Shown in pieces: positions 1 through 5,243 of a stretch of 7,609 nucleotides of DNA (the first letter of the stretch is position 1; each line of letters opens with the position of its first letter). Source of the DNA: Desulfofustis sp. (lineage in GTDB: Bacteria > Desulfobacterota > Desulfobulbia > Desulfobulbales > Desulfocapsaceae). The DNA is taken from positions 1 to 7,609 of the forward strand of contig JAQYVS010000121.1 of NCBI GenBank assembly GCA_030145365.1, in the 5' to 3' direction. Both the position numbers and the translations under genes were made by a program. The notes under the pieces are model-generated. The model saw only the letters and a program-made list of their open reading frames with translations, did not search any database and had not been told where the DNA came from.

Positions 1-324
1 GCAGCGGCATTATACAGCGAAGAAGGCAGAAAACAGTCCCGGGAACTCGTTACTTACTATATGGACAATGCCGCAATGATAAGAACAGCTATGACCGAAT
101 TGGGATATCGCTGTGTCGGGGGAGACAATTCTCCGTATATCTGGATTGAAGGTAAGATGGATTCCTGGAAGTTCTTTGATTTACTGCTGGAAAAATCGGG
201 TGTGGTCTGCACGCCTGGCGCCGGATTTGGTAAATGCGGTGAAGGCTATATTCGCCTGTCGGCTTTCAATTCGTATGAAAATGTCAAACTGGCTATGCAG
301 CGGATCAAGGATTCATTGAGCTGA
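1..324 (+). CDS. dapL: LL-diaminopimelate aminotransferase, C-terminal part (5' end outside window)
   Basis: Reading frame 1 is open from the first base to the TGA at 322-324 and gives the last 107 residues of a PLP-dependent fold-type I aminotransferase. DapL converts L-tetrahydrodipicolinate directly to LL-diaminopimelate with glutamate as amino donor, a cytoplasmic shortcut in lysine and peptidoglycan synthesis. The visible part matches the DapL small domain: the SEEGRKQ helix near residues 6-12, the PYIW motif at 45-48, the TPGAGFGKCGEGYIRLSAF block at about 71-89, and Arg85, equivalent to the arginine that binds the substrate carboxylate in this fold. The PLP lysine lies upstream of the window. 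The family is about 410 residues long, so roughly a quarter is seen; the ATG at 61 is internal. It converges on ispH with 15 bp between stop codons. Another class I aminotransferase is possible, but PYIW plus the GEGYIRLSAF block favours DapL. Confidence 0.85.
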   Translation, partial: AAALYSEEGRKQSRELVTYYMDNAAMIRTAMTELGYRCVGGDNSPYIWIEGKMDSWKFFDLLLEKSGVVCTPGAGFGKCGEGYIRLSAFNSYENVKLAMQRIKDSLS

Positions 325-336
325 TTATTCCAAATG

Positions 337-386
337 GTTTCAAACCGGCTTTGAATTTAGCGATGAAAATCCGGCTGGTTTGAAAC
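337..386. repeat. Inverted repeat at the dapL/ispH convergence
   Basis: The arms GTTTCAAACC (337-346) and GGTTTGAAAC (377-386) are perfect 10-bp inverted repeats separated by 30 bases. A shorter alternative hairpin pairs TTCAAA (339-344) with TTTGAA (350-355) around a 5-base loop. The structure overlaps the last codons and stop of ispH and starts 13 bases after the dapL stop, so it could end or stabilise either convergent transcript. There is no T-run after it on either strand, so it is not a canonical intrinsic terminator. The repeat itself is certain; the function is inferred and weak. Confidence 0.5.
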
Positions 387-1293
387 TGATTCGCTCTTCT
401 GTTCCCTTCATTTCTGTAACTTTCTTCACCGTTACATGTTCATGCAGCCAATCCAGTACGCCGTCTACGAGTCTCTCCGGTGCGGAAGCACCAGCCGTAA
501 TACCAATCTTCAACACATCTTTAAGCCACTTCGGATCAATATCATTCCTATCATCAATCAAATAACACATGCCGCCGGATAGCCGGGCGACCTCTCGGAG
601 CCTGTTTGAGTTGGAACTGTTTTTTGATCCAACTACTAATATCAGATCTGCTTCCCTCGCCAGGTAGGTCACCGCATTCTGGCGATTCTGAGTGGCGTAG
701 CAGATGTTTGAACTTTTAGGTCCTTTAATGGTGGGAAATCTTCTTTCAAGGACTGACTTTATACCAATTACGTCATTTACACTTAAAGTAGTCTGGGTTA
801 CATATGCCGTTTTATCTGGTGCTGAAACGTCAATTCGCTCAGCTTCCGATTCGTTGGCTACGATATGGACACGATCAGCAACTCGACCGGCTGTTCCAAC
901 GACTTCCGGATGTCCGTGGTGACCGATTATAATAACGTCATATCCCTGGCGGTGATATCGTTCGACCATCTGATGAATGCTGGTAACCAGAGGACAGGTG
1001 GCATCAATGGTTCTCAACCCCAACGATGTGGCTATTTTCTCTATTTCAACCGAGACACCGTGAGCTGAAAAAATACAGATCTCTCCTCGAGGTATCTGGG
1101 CCAGGTTTTTGACAAAAATTGCCCCCTTTCTCTCAAGTTCAGAAATCACATGCTTGTTATGCACGATCTCATGAAGCACATACACCGGTGCACCTTCCGA
1201 TCTGAGCGTCAGATTTACCGTTTCAATGGCTCTGACGACCCCGGCACAAAATCCTCTTGGGGAAGCGAGGATAACGTCTATTGCCTGATTCAT
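340..1293 (-). CDS. ispH: 4-hydroxy-3-methylbut-2-enyl diphosphate reductase (IspH/LytB)
   Basis: This 317-residue protein is the last enzyme of the MEP isoprenoid pathway. It reduces HMBPP to IPP and DMAPP using a 4Fe-4S cluster in the cytoplasm. The three cluster cysteines are visible: Cys16 (PRGFCAGV), Cys100 (DATCPLV) and Cys198 (ICYATQNRQ). Active-site blocks are HEIVHN (His45), GHHGHPEVVGT (His128 and Glu130), TQTTLS (166-171), GSKNSSNSNRL (222-232) and GITAGASAPE (264-273), with spacing close to E. coli IspH. The conserved domain ends near residue 285; the remaining 30 or so residues are a charged, poorly conserved tail that runs into an inverted repeat. The chosen ATG sits 14 residues before PRGF-C, as expected for the family. 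No clear Shine-Dalgarno precedes it, and the gap to the upstream usp gene is only 20 bp, so co-transcription and perhaps coupled translation with usp are likely. Identity is very secure. Confidence 0.97.
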   Translation of the reverse strand: MNQAIDVILASPRGFCAGVVRAIETVNLTLRSEGAPVYVLHEIVHNKHVISELERKGAIFVKNLAQIPRGEICIFSAHGVSVEIEKIATSLGLRTIDATCPLVTSIHQMVERYHRQGYDVIIIGHHGHPEVVGTAGRVADRVHIVANESEAERIDVSAPDKTAYVTQTTLSVNDVIGIKSVLERRFPTIKGPKSSNICYATQNRQNAVTYLAREADLILVVGSKNSSNSNRLREVARLSGGMCYLIDDRNDIDPKWLKDVLKIGITAGASAPERLVDGVLDWLHEHVTVKKVTEMKGTEERISFKPAGFSSLNSKPV

Positions 1294-1313
1294 AGTAGTG
1301 CCAAACTAAATTG

Positions 1314-1796
1314 CTAATTATTGGGAATAATAAGAACCGGAATATTCGTATGACGTGGTACCCTTCTGGCGGTAGAACCAACCACACCAGTCCTGGTTGA
1401 TTTACCGATTACGATCAGATCTGCATCATGTTCTTCGGCAACGCGAACGATTTCCTCACTTGTCTTGCCGCTGGCAATCAACATTTCTTTGACATGCACA
1501 TTCTGAGTACTGTGTGAACCAAGTTCCTCATCGCAGAAGTTTTTCAGACGTGCCTTCATGGTTTCCAGAACCGACTTCATTCCGTCTTGATATACCTTTT
1601 TTGCATCAAATTCTGTCAAGTAGGTATCTACCACAGCTTGCATCGCCGAACTCATGGGCTCCACCACGTGAACCATGATAATGTCGGCATCATATTGATT
1701 TGCAAGACTTAAAGCAGCCGCAAAGACCGGTTTGGTGTGTTCTCCGCCTAGATCGGTAGCATATAAAATCGTTTTGAATTCAGGTAAGATGGCCAT
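1314..1796 (-). CDS. Universal stress protein, UspA family
   Basis: This is a single-domain, 160-residue cytoplasmic Usp protein, the usual length for the family. It has the N-terminal ILYATDLGG strand-loop (Asp15), the VHVVEP second strand (42-47), and a C-terminal block running from DLIVIGKS through GSTARRVPRHTNIPVLIIP (126-158), the characteristic end of the fold. Usp proteins dimerise, often bind ATP, and modulate survival under starvation or energy stress; the specific role of this one cannot be read from the sequence. The nucleotide motif normally written G-2x-G-9x-G-S/T appears here as G131-K-S-T-R-T-G-V-V-G140-S141. The middle glycine is replaced by Thr and the loop is about four residues shorter, so ATP binding is uncertain. 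The start is supported by GAGGAA at 1801-1806, four bases upstream. It lies first in an apparent two-gene unit with ispH, 20 bp downstream. Confidence 0.93.
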   Translation of the reverse strand: MAILPEFKTILYATDLGGEHTKPVFAAALSLANQYDADIIMVHVVEPMSSAMQAVVDTYLTEFDAKKVYQDGMKSVLETMKARLKNFCDEELGSHSTQNVHVKEMLIASGKTSEEIVRVAEEHDADLIVIGKSTRTGVVGSTARRVPRHTNIPVLIIPNN

Positions 1797-1834
1797 AATG
1801 TTCCTCGTTTTAATTTTTTACTGATCGTAGATTA

Positions 1835-1863
1835 ATCATAAAACAGACCAAACTTTTTACCAG
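1835..1863 (-). promoter_or_regulatory. Possible sigma-70-type promoter for usp-ispH
   Basis: In the gap between the dctM terminator and usp, the minus strand carries TATGAT (1840 to 1835), five of six matches to TATAAT. At 17-bp spacing there is only a poor -35 (CTGGTA, 1863 to 1858, three of six). The surrounding sequence is AT-rich and there must be a start point here, because a strong terminator lies just upstream at 1877-1910. The exact hexamers are a guess. Confidence 0.25.
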
Positions 1864-1876
1864 ATATGATTAAAAA

Positions 1877-1910
1877 ATAAAGGCGGTTGCTTTTCAGCAA
1901 CCGCCTTTAT
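1877..1910 (-). terminator. Intrinsic terminator of the dctPQM operon
   Basis: A perfect 15-bp inverted repeat (arms 1877-1891 and 1896-1910, core AAGGCGGTTGCT) closes on a four-base loop that reads GAAA in the minus-strand RNA. Reading on the minus strand, the hairpin begins 19 bases after the dctM stop and its 3' arm is followed directly by a T-run (positions 1876 to 1872). On the plus strand the hairpin is followed by A residues, so it acts for the minus strand. It separates the TRAP operon from usp-ispH. Confidence 0.93.
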
Positions 1911-1929
1911 AAAAAATGTTACTATCCTC

Positions 1930-3327
1930 TTAATATCCCCGAAGCTTATCGATAAATTCCGGAAGGAAAAGTGAAATCTGCGGAATATAGGTGATAAGAA
2001 TAAGAAAGACAAGAAGCACTCCCAACCACGGCAGACATGCTTTAATAACCCAGCCCATGCTATTACCGGTTATACCTGAAGTTACAAACAGGTTAAGTCC
2101 AACCGGTGGAGTCAGCATGCCGATCTCCATATTAACTACCATAATAATACCAAGATGAATCGGGTCTATACCGAGTTGAGTAGCAATGGGGAATAGAATC
2201 GGAGCCATAATCAACAGAATGGCTGAGGGTTCCATAAAGTTTCCGGCGGCAAGAAGCAGTAAGTTGACAACCACCAAAAACATCCATGGCGACAATCCAA
2301 GCTCGACAATGATTTCTGCCAAGAAATGTGGAATCCGTTCGGTTGTGAGAACGTGAGCAAAGAGCATCGCATTGGCAATAATAAAAAGCAGCATGATGCT
2401 GACCTTAGCTGCATCCAAAACTACCTTGTTAATTTCCTTATCATAAATGCATTTATGAAAATTTGAAAAGATCATCCAACCATTTCTGCCAATCATAGCG
2501 CCAACCCCTTCTCCATCGTTACGCCAGGGTACGCTCTTGAGGGGGCCCATATCGCGGTAACCAAAGACAGCCACAAGAAATGCATATACCGCCGAGACAG
2601 CAGCGGCCTCTGTTGGACTGGCAATCCCACCATAGATAGAACCAAGAACAATGATAATGAGCATCAAGCCGCCGAGTGCACTCCAGCCAGCGACCGCTAC
2701 TTCTTTGAATCCAGCCCAGGGCTGGCAGGGAATCTTTTTGATTTTTGCCACAAAGTAAATGACGATCATCAGCATCAGCCCCATCATTATCCCGGGAATA
2801 AAACCTGCCATGAACATGCGGGCTGCGGAAACTTCGGTTGCCGCTGCATAAACCAGCATGACGATTGATGGAGGAATCAAAATTCCTAAGGTTCCGGCAT
2901 TAGCGATGACTCCGGCAGCGATACTTTCCGGGTAACCGGCTTTTACCATTCCGACAATAACGATGGATCCAATTGCGGCTACCGTTGCCGGAGAAGATCC
3001 AGAGACGGCAGCAAAAATCATGCAGGCAAGAACAGACGCCATGGCAATACCACCGCTGATATGGCCAACAACACTCAAGGCAAATCGAATAATCCGTTTT
3101 GCGACACCCCCTGTTGATAGAAATTGAGAGGATAAAATGAAGAATGGAATGGCCAGGAGCGTGTAATGTTCCGAGAGCGCCTCAAATAATTTAAGGGCAA
3201 TTGAAGCCAATGAATCGTTAGAAAACATCAGGATGGTCGCAATACTTGATAAACCAAGAGCCAAGGCAATCGGCATACCAAGCATCATACACCCAAAGAG
3301 TAGAATAAATAGTCCAGCAGTCGTCAT
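1930..3327 (-). CDS. dctM: TRAP transporter large permease DctM
   Basis: This 465-residue, highly hydrophobic inner-membrane protein is the ion-coupled transport subunit of a tripartite ATP-independent periplasmic (TRAP) transporter, partnering DctQ and DctP. Family marks include the LSEHYTLLAIPFFILSSQFL region (51-70), FAAVSGSSPATVAAIG (105-120), NAGTLGILIPPSIVMLVYA (143-161), GSIYGGIASPTEAAAVSAVYA (229-249) and NMEIGMLTPPVGLNLFV (399-415), typical of DctM with its two inverted halves. Typical C4-dicarboxylate DctM proteins are about 425-430 residues. The excess of roughly 38 falls in a polar loop at about 261-302, after SPTEAAAVSAVYAFLVAVFGYRD. The start is fixed by AGGAGG at 3335-3340, seven bases upstream, and by the ATGA overlap with the dctQ stop, which indicates translational coupling. 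It is the last gene of the operon, followed by a strong terminator. Confidence 0.96.
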   Translation of the reverse strand: MTTAGLFILLFGCMMLGMPIALALGLSSIATILMFSNDSLASIALKLFEALSEHYTLLAIPFFILSSQFLSTGGVAKRIIRFALSVVGHISGGIAMASVLACMIFAAVSGSSPATVAAIGSIVIVGMVKAGYPESIAAGVIANAGTLGILIPPSIVMLVYAAATEVSAARMFMAGFIPGIMMGLMLMIVIYFVAKIKKIPCQPWAGFKEVAVAGWSALGGLMLIIIVLGSIYGGIASPTEAAAVSAVYAFLVAVFGYRDMGPLKSVPWRNDGEGVGAMIGRNGWMIFSNFHKCIYDKEINKVVLDAAKVSIMLLFIIANAMLFAHVLTTERIPHFLAEIIVELGLSPWMFLVVVNLLLLAAGNFMEPSAILLIMAPILFPIATQLGIDPIHLGIIMVVNMEIGMLTPPVGLNLFVTSGITGNSMGWVIKACLPWLGVLLVFLILITYIPQISLFLPEFIDKLRGY

Positions 3328-3869
3328 ATCGTGGCCTCCTCTTTGGATAATTCTTCTGCAATCTGCATACTCTCTTTGGCTTCATCAACACGTTTGAATC
3401 CTTCAGCATCACCAAAAACAATATTGTAGAGCAAGATGGAGATGCGAATAGTCAAAAAGGTGAAACCAATGAGTAAGATAGAGTGGGCAACCCATGCTCG
3501 TACAGCTATATCCTCAAGGTCTATGCCGATCATGTGCATCTTCTCGAGGTAAATCCAGCTGCCGTACAAAATCAGCCCGCAATAAAGAAGAGCAAGAATG
3601 CAACCGATTCCAGACAGCAGCTTCCTTCCCCCGACCGGAAACAGATTAACGAAGGAGTCCATGCCTATGTGTGAACCTTGCTTCAGACCATAGGAGGCAC
3701 CTATAAGAACAAACCAACCTGACATGTGTAGGGTCAATTCTTGAGACCAGAGAAAACCAGCATTGAAACCGAAGCGCATCACCACATCGATAAACACCAG
3801 CAGCGTTGTGGACACGAGTAGAATGCAGATGATCGCCTCCTCCAACCGATTCAAAATGCGGAGAAACAT
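3324..3869 (-). CDS. dctQ: TRAP transporter small permease DctQ
   Basis: This is a 181-residue inner-membrane protein with four predicted membrane segments, at about residues 11-31, 47-63, 83-107 and 124-151, and a charged cytoplasmic tail (152-181). This is the standard DctQ topology and length. The motif E44LTLHMSGWFVLIGASYGLKQ, followed by GSHIGMD (65-71), is the conserved DctQ block. The small subunit forms the membrane complex with DctM and is required for C4-dicarboxylate uptake driven by an ion gradient. AGAGG at 3876-3880, six bases upstream of the ATG, supports this start. It is separated from dctP by 107 bp containing a stem-loop, and its stop codon overlaps the dctM start (ATGA at 3324-3327). 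DctQ sequences diverge quickly, so the assignment rests on topology, the motif and the position between dctP and dctM. Confidence 0.94.
   Translation of the reverse strand: MFLRILNRLEEAIICILLVSTTLLVFIDVVMRFGFNAGFLWSQELTLHMSGWFVLIGASYGLKQGSHIGMDSFVNLFPVGGRKLLSGIGCILALLYCGLILYGSWIYLEKMHMIGIDLEDIAVRAWVAHSILLIGFTFLTIRISILLYNIVFGDAEGFKRVDEAKESMQIAEELSKEEATI
3335..3340 (-). promoter_or_regulatory. Ribosome binding site of dctM inside dctQ
   Basis: A full AGGAGG lies within the last codons of dctQ, seven bases before the dctM ATG. It fixes that start at the ATGA overlap and allows DctM to be initiated both by coupling and by new ribosome entry. Confidence 0.85.
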
Positions 3870-3902
3870 GATTGACCTCTTGATCTGAGCTTAAACAAGT
3901 GG

Positions 3903-3938
3903 ATGCGGGCACCCTGAGGTTATGTGGCGTGCCCGCAT
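3903..3938 (-). promoter_or_regulatory. Stem-loop between dctP and dctQ
   Basis: Perfect 10-bp arms ATGCGGGCAC (3903-3912) and GTGCCCGCAT (3929-3938) enclose a 16-base loop. In the minus-strand transcript the hairpin starts 38 bases after the dctP stop and ends 22 bases before the dctQ Shine-Dalgarno. No T-run follows, so it should not be a full terminator. Stem-loops at this place in binding-protein transporter operons are known to protect the upstream message or to attenuate downstream transcription, which gives an excess of periplasmic binding protein over permease. That role is inferred here. Confidence 0.75.
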
Positions 3939-3976
3939 AGTTTGCCGGTTAATATATTTACTGATACTGAATCGAT

Positions 3977-4966
3977 TTAGTTTGAGGCGAAAGCTGCATC
4001 GATCAGATCTTTACCAATCTCTTCCTCAAATTCGCCCCAGACAGGCTTCATTGCTTCTACCCACTGTGCACGTTCGGCGTCGCTTAAGGTAATAATCTCA
4101 CTACGCTTGGAATCCACAATTTTCTGCCTGTCCTCGGTAGCCTTTTCTGCCGCAACCTTGTTGCCAAACTCAAGTGCTTCATCGAGAGCCTTCTTGACTT
4201 CAACGCGAATATCATCCGGTAGTCCTTTCCAGAATTCAGTAGAAGTTACAATCAGGTAATCGATCAGGCCATGATTTGATTCGGTAATGTAGTCCTGTAC
4301 TTCAAAGAATTTCTTTGAGTAGATGTTGGACCAGGTGTTTTCCTGACCATCAATGGCCTTGGTCTGCAGAAGTGTAAAGACCTCAGAGAAAGGCTTTTTC
4401 AGAGGTACCGCCCCAAGTGCTACAAATTGTGCAGCAAGAACGTCTGAAGCTTGAATTCTGAACTTGAGACCATCGGCGTCAGCTGGAACTTTGAGAGGTT
4501 TGCTGGCAGAAAGCTGTTTCAAGCCATTATGAAGATAGCCGAGCCCGATAATACCTTTCTTCTCCATTGACATGAGCATTTCCTGACCTTTCGGGCCCTT
4601 TTGGAATTTCTCTACAGCTACCATATCTTTGAAAAGAAAAGGCAGATCAAACAGCTGGAGGGATTTCGTATAGCGGCTGAATTTTGACAAACTTGGTGCG
4701 CCAATCTGTACATCACCAAGAAGCATTGCTTCAAGCACCTTGTTATCACCGAAGAGCTGTGAGTTGGGGAATACCTCAACGACAACTTTACCGCCCAAAC
4801 GTTCTGCTACAAGATCCTTGAATTTGTTGGCCATCTGGCCTTTTGGTGTGTTTTCCGCAACAACATGGGAAAATTTAATAGTGATCGGCGCAGCAAATGC
4901 TGAACCAACGGCAAGCATGGTTGAAACTGCAGTTACTGCTAGAATTGTGGAAACTTTTTTAAACAT
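3977..4966 (-). CDS. dctP: TRAP transporter C4-dicarboxylate-binding protein DctP
   Basis: This is a 329-residue periplasmic solute-binding protein of the TRAP DctP family. A Sec signal peptide is clear: a KK-containing N-terminus, a hydrophobic core at about residues 6-22, and an AFA cleavage site giving a mature start at about 26. The mature protein begins ITIKFSHVVAENTPKG, typical of DctP. Arg170 in GLKFRIQASDV is the near-invariant arginine that clamps the substrate carboxylate. The GQENTWSNI block (207-215) and the ITESNHGLIDYLIVTSTEFWKGLP stretch (227-250) resemble C4-dicarboxylate (succinate/fumarate/malate) binders rather than sialic-acid or 2-oxoacid types, although substrate cannot be proved by eye. 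AGGAGG at 4974-4979, seven bases upstream, supports the start. It is the first gene of dctPQM, preceded by a predicted sigma-54 promoter and DctD-type sites, and followed by an intergenic stem-loop. Confidence 0.96.
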   Translation of the reverse strand: MFKKVSTILAVTAVSTMLAVGSAFAAPITIKFSHVVAENTPKGQMANKFKDLVAERLGGKVVVEVFPNSQLFGDNKVLEAMLLGDVQIGAPSLSKFSRYTKSLQLFDLPFLFKDMVAVEKFQKGPKGQEMLMSMEKKGIIGLGYLHNGLKQLSASKPLKVPADADGLKFRIQASDVLAAQFVALGAVPLKKPFSEVFTLLQTKAIDGQENTWSNIYSKKFFEVQDYITESNHGLIDYLIVTSTEFWKGLPDDIRVEVKKALDEALEFGNKVAAEKATEDRQKIVDSKRSEIITLSDAERAQWVEAMKPVWGEFEEEIGKDLIDAAFASN

Positions 4967-4973
4967 TACAACT

Positions 4974-4979
4974 CCTCCT
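4974..4979 (-). promoter_or_regulatory. Strong ribosome binding site of dctP
   Basis: AGGAGG lies within GAGGAGGAGT, seven bases before the ATG. It is the strongest Shine-Dalgarno in the window and fits the high expression expected of a periplasmic binding protein. Confidence 0.85.
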
Positions 4980-4995
4980 CAATGTGTTTAAGTCA

Positions 4996-5014
4996 ATGCT
5001 CTTAATAAGAGCAT
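4996..5014. promoter_or_regulatory. 19-bp palindrome in the dctP leader
   Basis: ATGCTCTTAATAAGAGCAT is a perfect 9-1-9 palindrome. It lies between the predicted transcription start (about 5073) and the dctP ribosome binding site, about 30 bases from the ATG. As DNA it has the form of a dimeric repressor operator; as RNA it would make a 7-bp hairpin with a 5-base loop that could stabilise the 5' end. The symmetry is certain and the function is not known. Confidence 0.5.
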
Positions 5015-5083
5015 ATGGCGAAGTTTACGCCCTTCCATTTACTCAGTCATGGCGAGATCAGATGCCATAAACGATATATTAGA

Positions 5084-5099
5084 TGCAAAGAGGAGACCA
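5084..5099 (-). promoter_or_regulatory. Predicted sigma-54 (-24/-12) promoter of dctPQM
   Basis: On the minus strand TGGTCTCCTCTTTGCA (5099 to 5084) has the TGG of the -24 element and a perfect TTGCA of the -12 element at exactly the sigma-54 spacing. The C-A-C after TGG is not kept. It predicts a start near 5073 and a leader of about 107 bases before dctP. It is the only site in the dctD-dctP gap with correct GG/GC spacing, and the gene encoded just upstream is a sigma-54 activator, which supports the call. Confidence 0.7.
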
Positions 5100-5168
5100 G
5101 CTTGCCAATAATCTGTATTTATATGATATCTTGTTGAAAAAATGATTCTGGCATTGGGGCAGGCATAG

Positions 5169-5194
5169 TGAATTGGCGGAAAACCGCCAATTCA
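5169..5194. promoter_or_regulatory. Upstream activator site 1 (perfect inverted repeat), likely DctD-binding
   Basis: Arms TGAATTGGCGG (5169-5179) and CCGCCAATTCA (5184-5194) are perfect 11-bp inverted repeats around AAAA. The centre is about 108 bp upstream of the predicted dctP start, a normal distance for an NtrC/DctD-class enhancer site. A role as the dctBD terminator was considered: the hairpin would form, but no T-run follows it on the minus strand. Both functions could coexist. Confidence 0.7.
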
Positions 5195-5203
5195 ATCGGC
5201 TTG

Positions 5204-5225
5204 CAATGGGGGGTTCCCGCCAATT
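5204..5225. promoter_or_regulatory. Upstream activator site 2 (degenerate), likely DctD-binding
   Basis: The right half CCGCCAATT (5217-5225) is identical to the half-site at 5184-5192. The left half CAATGGGGG (5204-5212) matches the expected AATTGGCGG at six of nine positions with the same 4-base spacer. It lies 33 bp (about three helical turns) further from the promoter than site 1 and 18 bp from the dctD stop. It is read as a weaker second activator site. Confidence 0.55.
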
Positions 5226-5243
5226 GATGAGGACGTGATGCAC

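Noticed and set aside
1845..1866. Sigma-54-like TGG...TTGG upstream of usp
   Set aside because: The essential GC of the -12 element is GG, and nothing else suggests sigma-54 control of usp.
3646..3912. 88-codon open frame overlapping the start of dctQ
   Set aside because: It is an out-of-frame shadow of dctQ with no family features; dctQ has a ribosome site and clear membrane topology.
5050..5068. Second sigma-54-like match on the minus strand (TGGCAT followed by CTCGC)
   Set aside because: The GG-to-GC spacing is one base too long and the -12 element lacks TTGC; the site at 5084-5099 is better.
5100..5165. IHF site between the activator sites and the promoter
   Set aside because: The stretch is AT-rich, but no sequence matches the IHF consensus well enough on either strand; bending may be intrinsic or use another protein.
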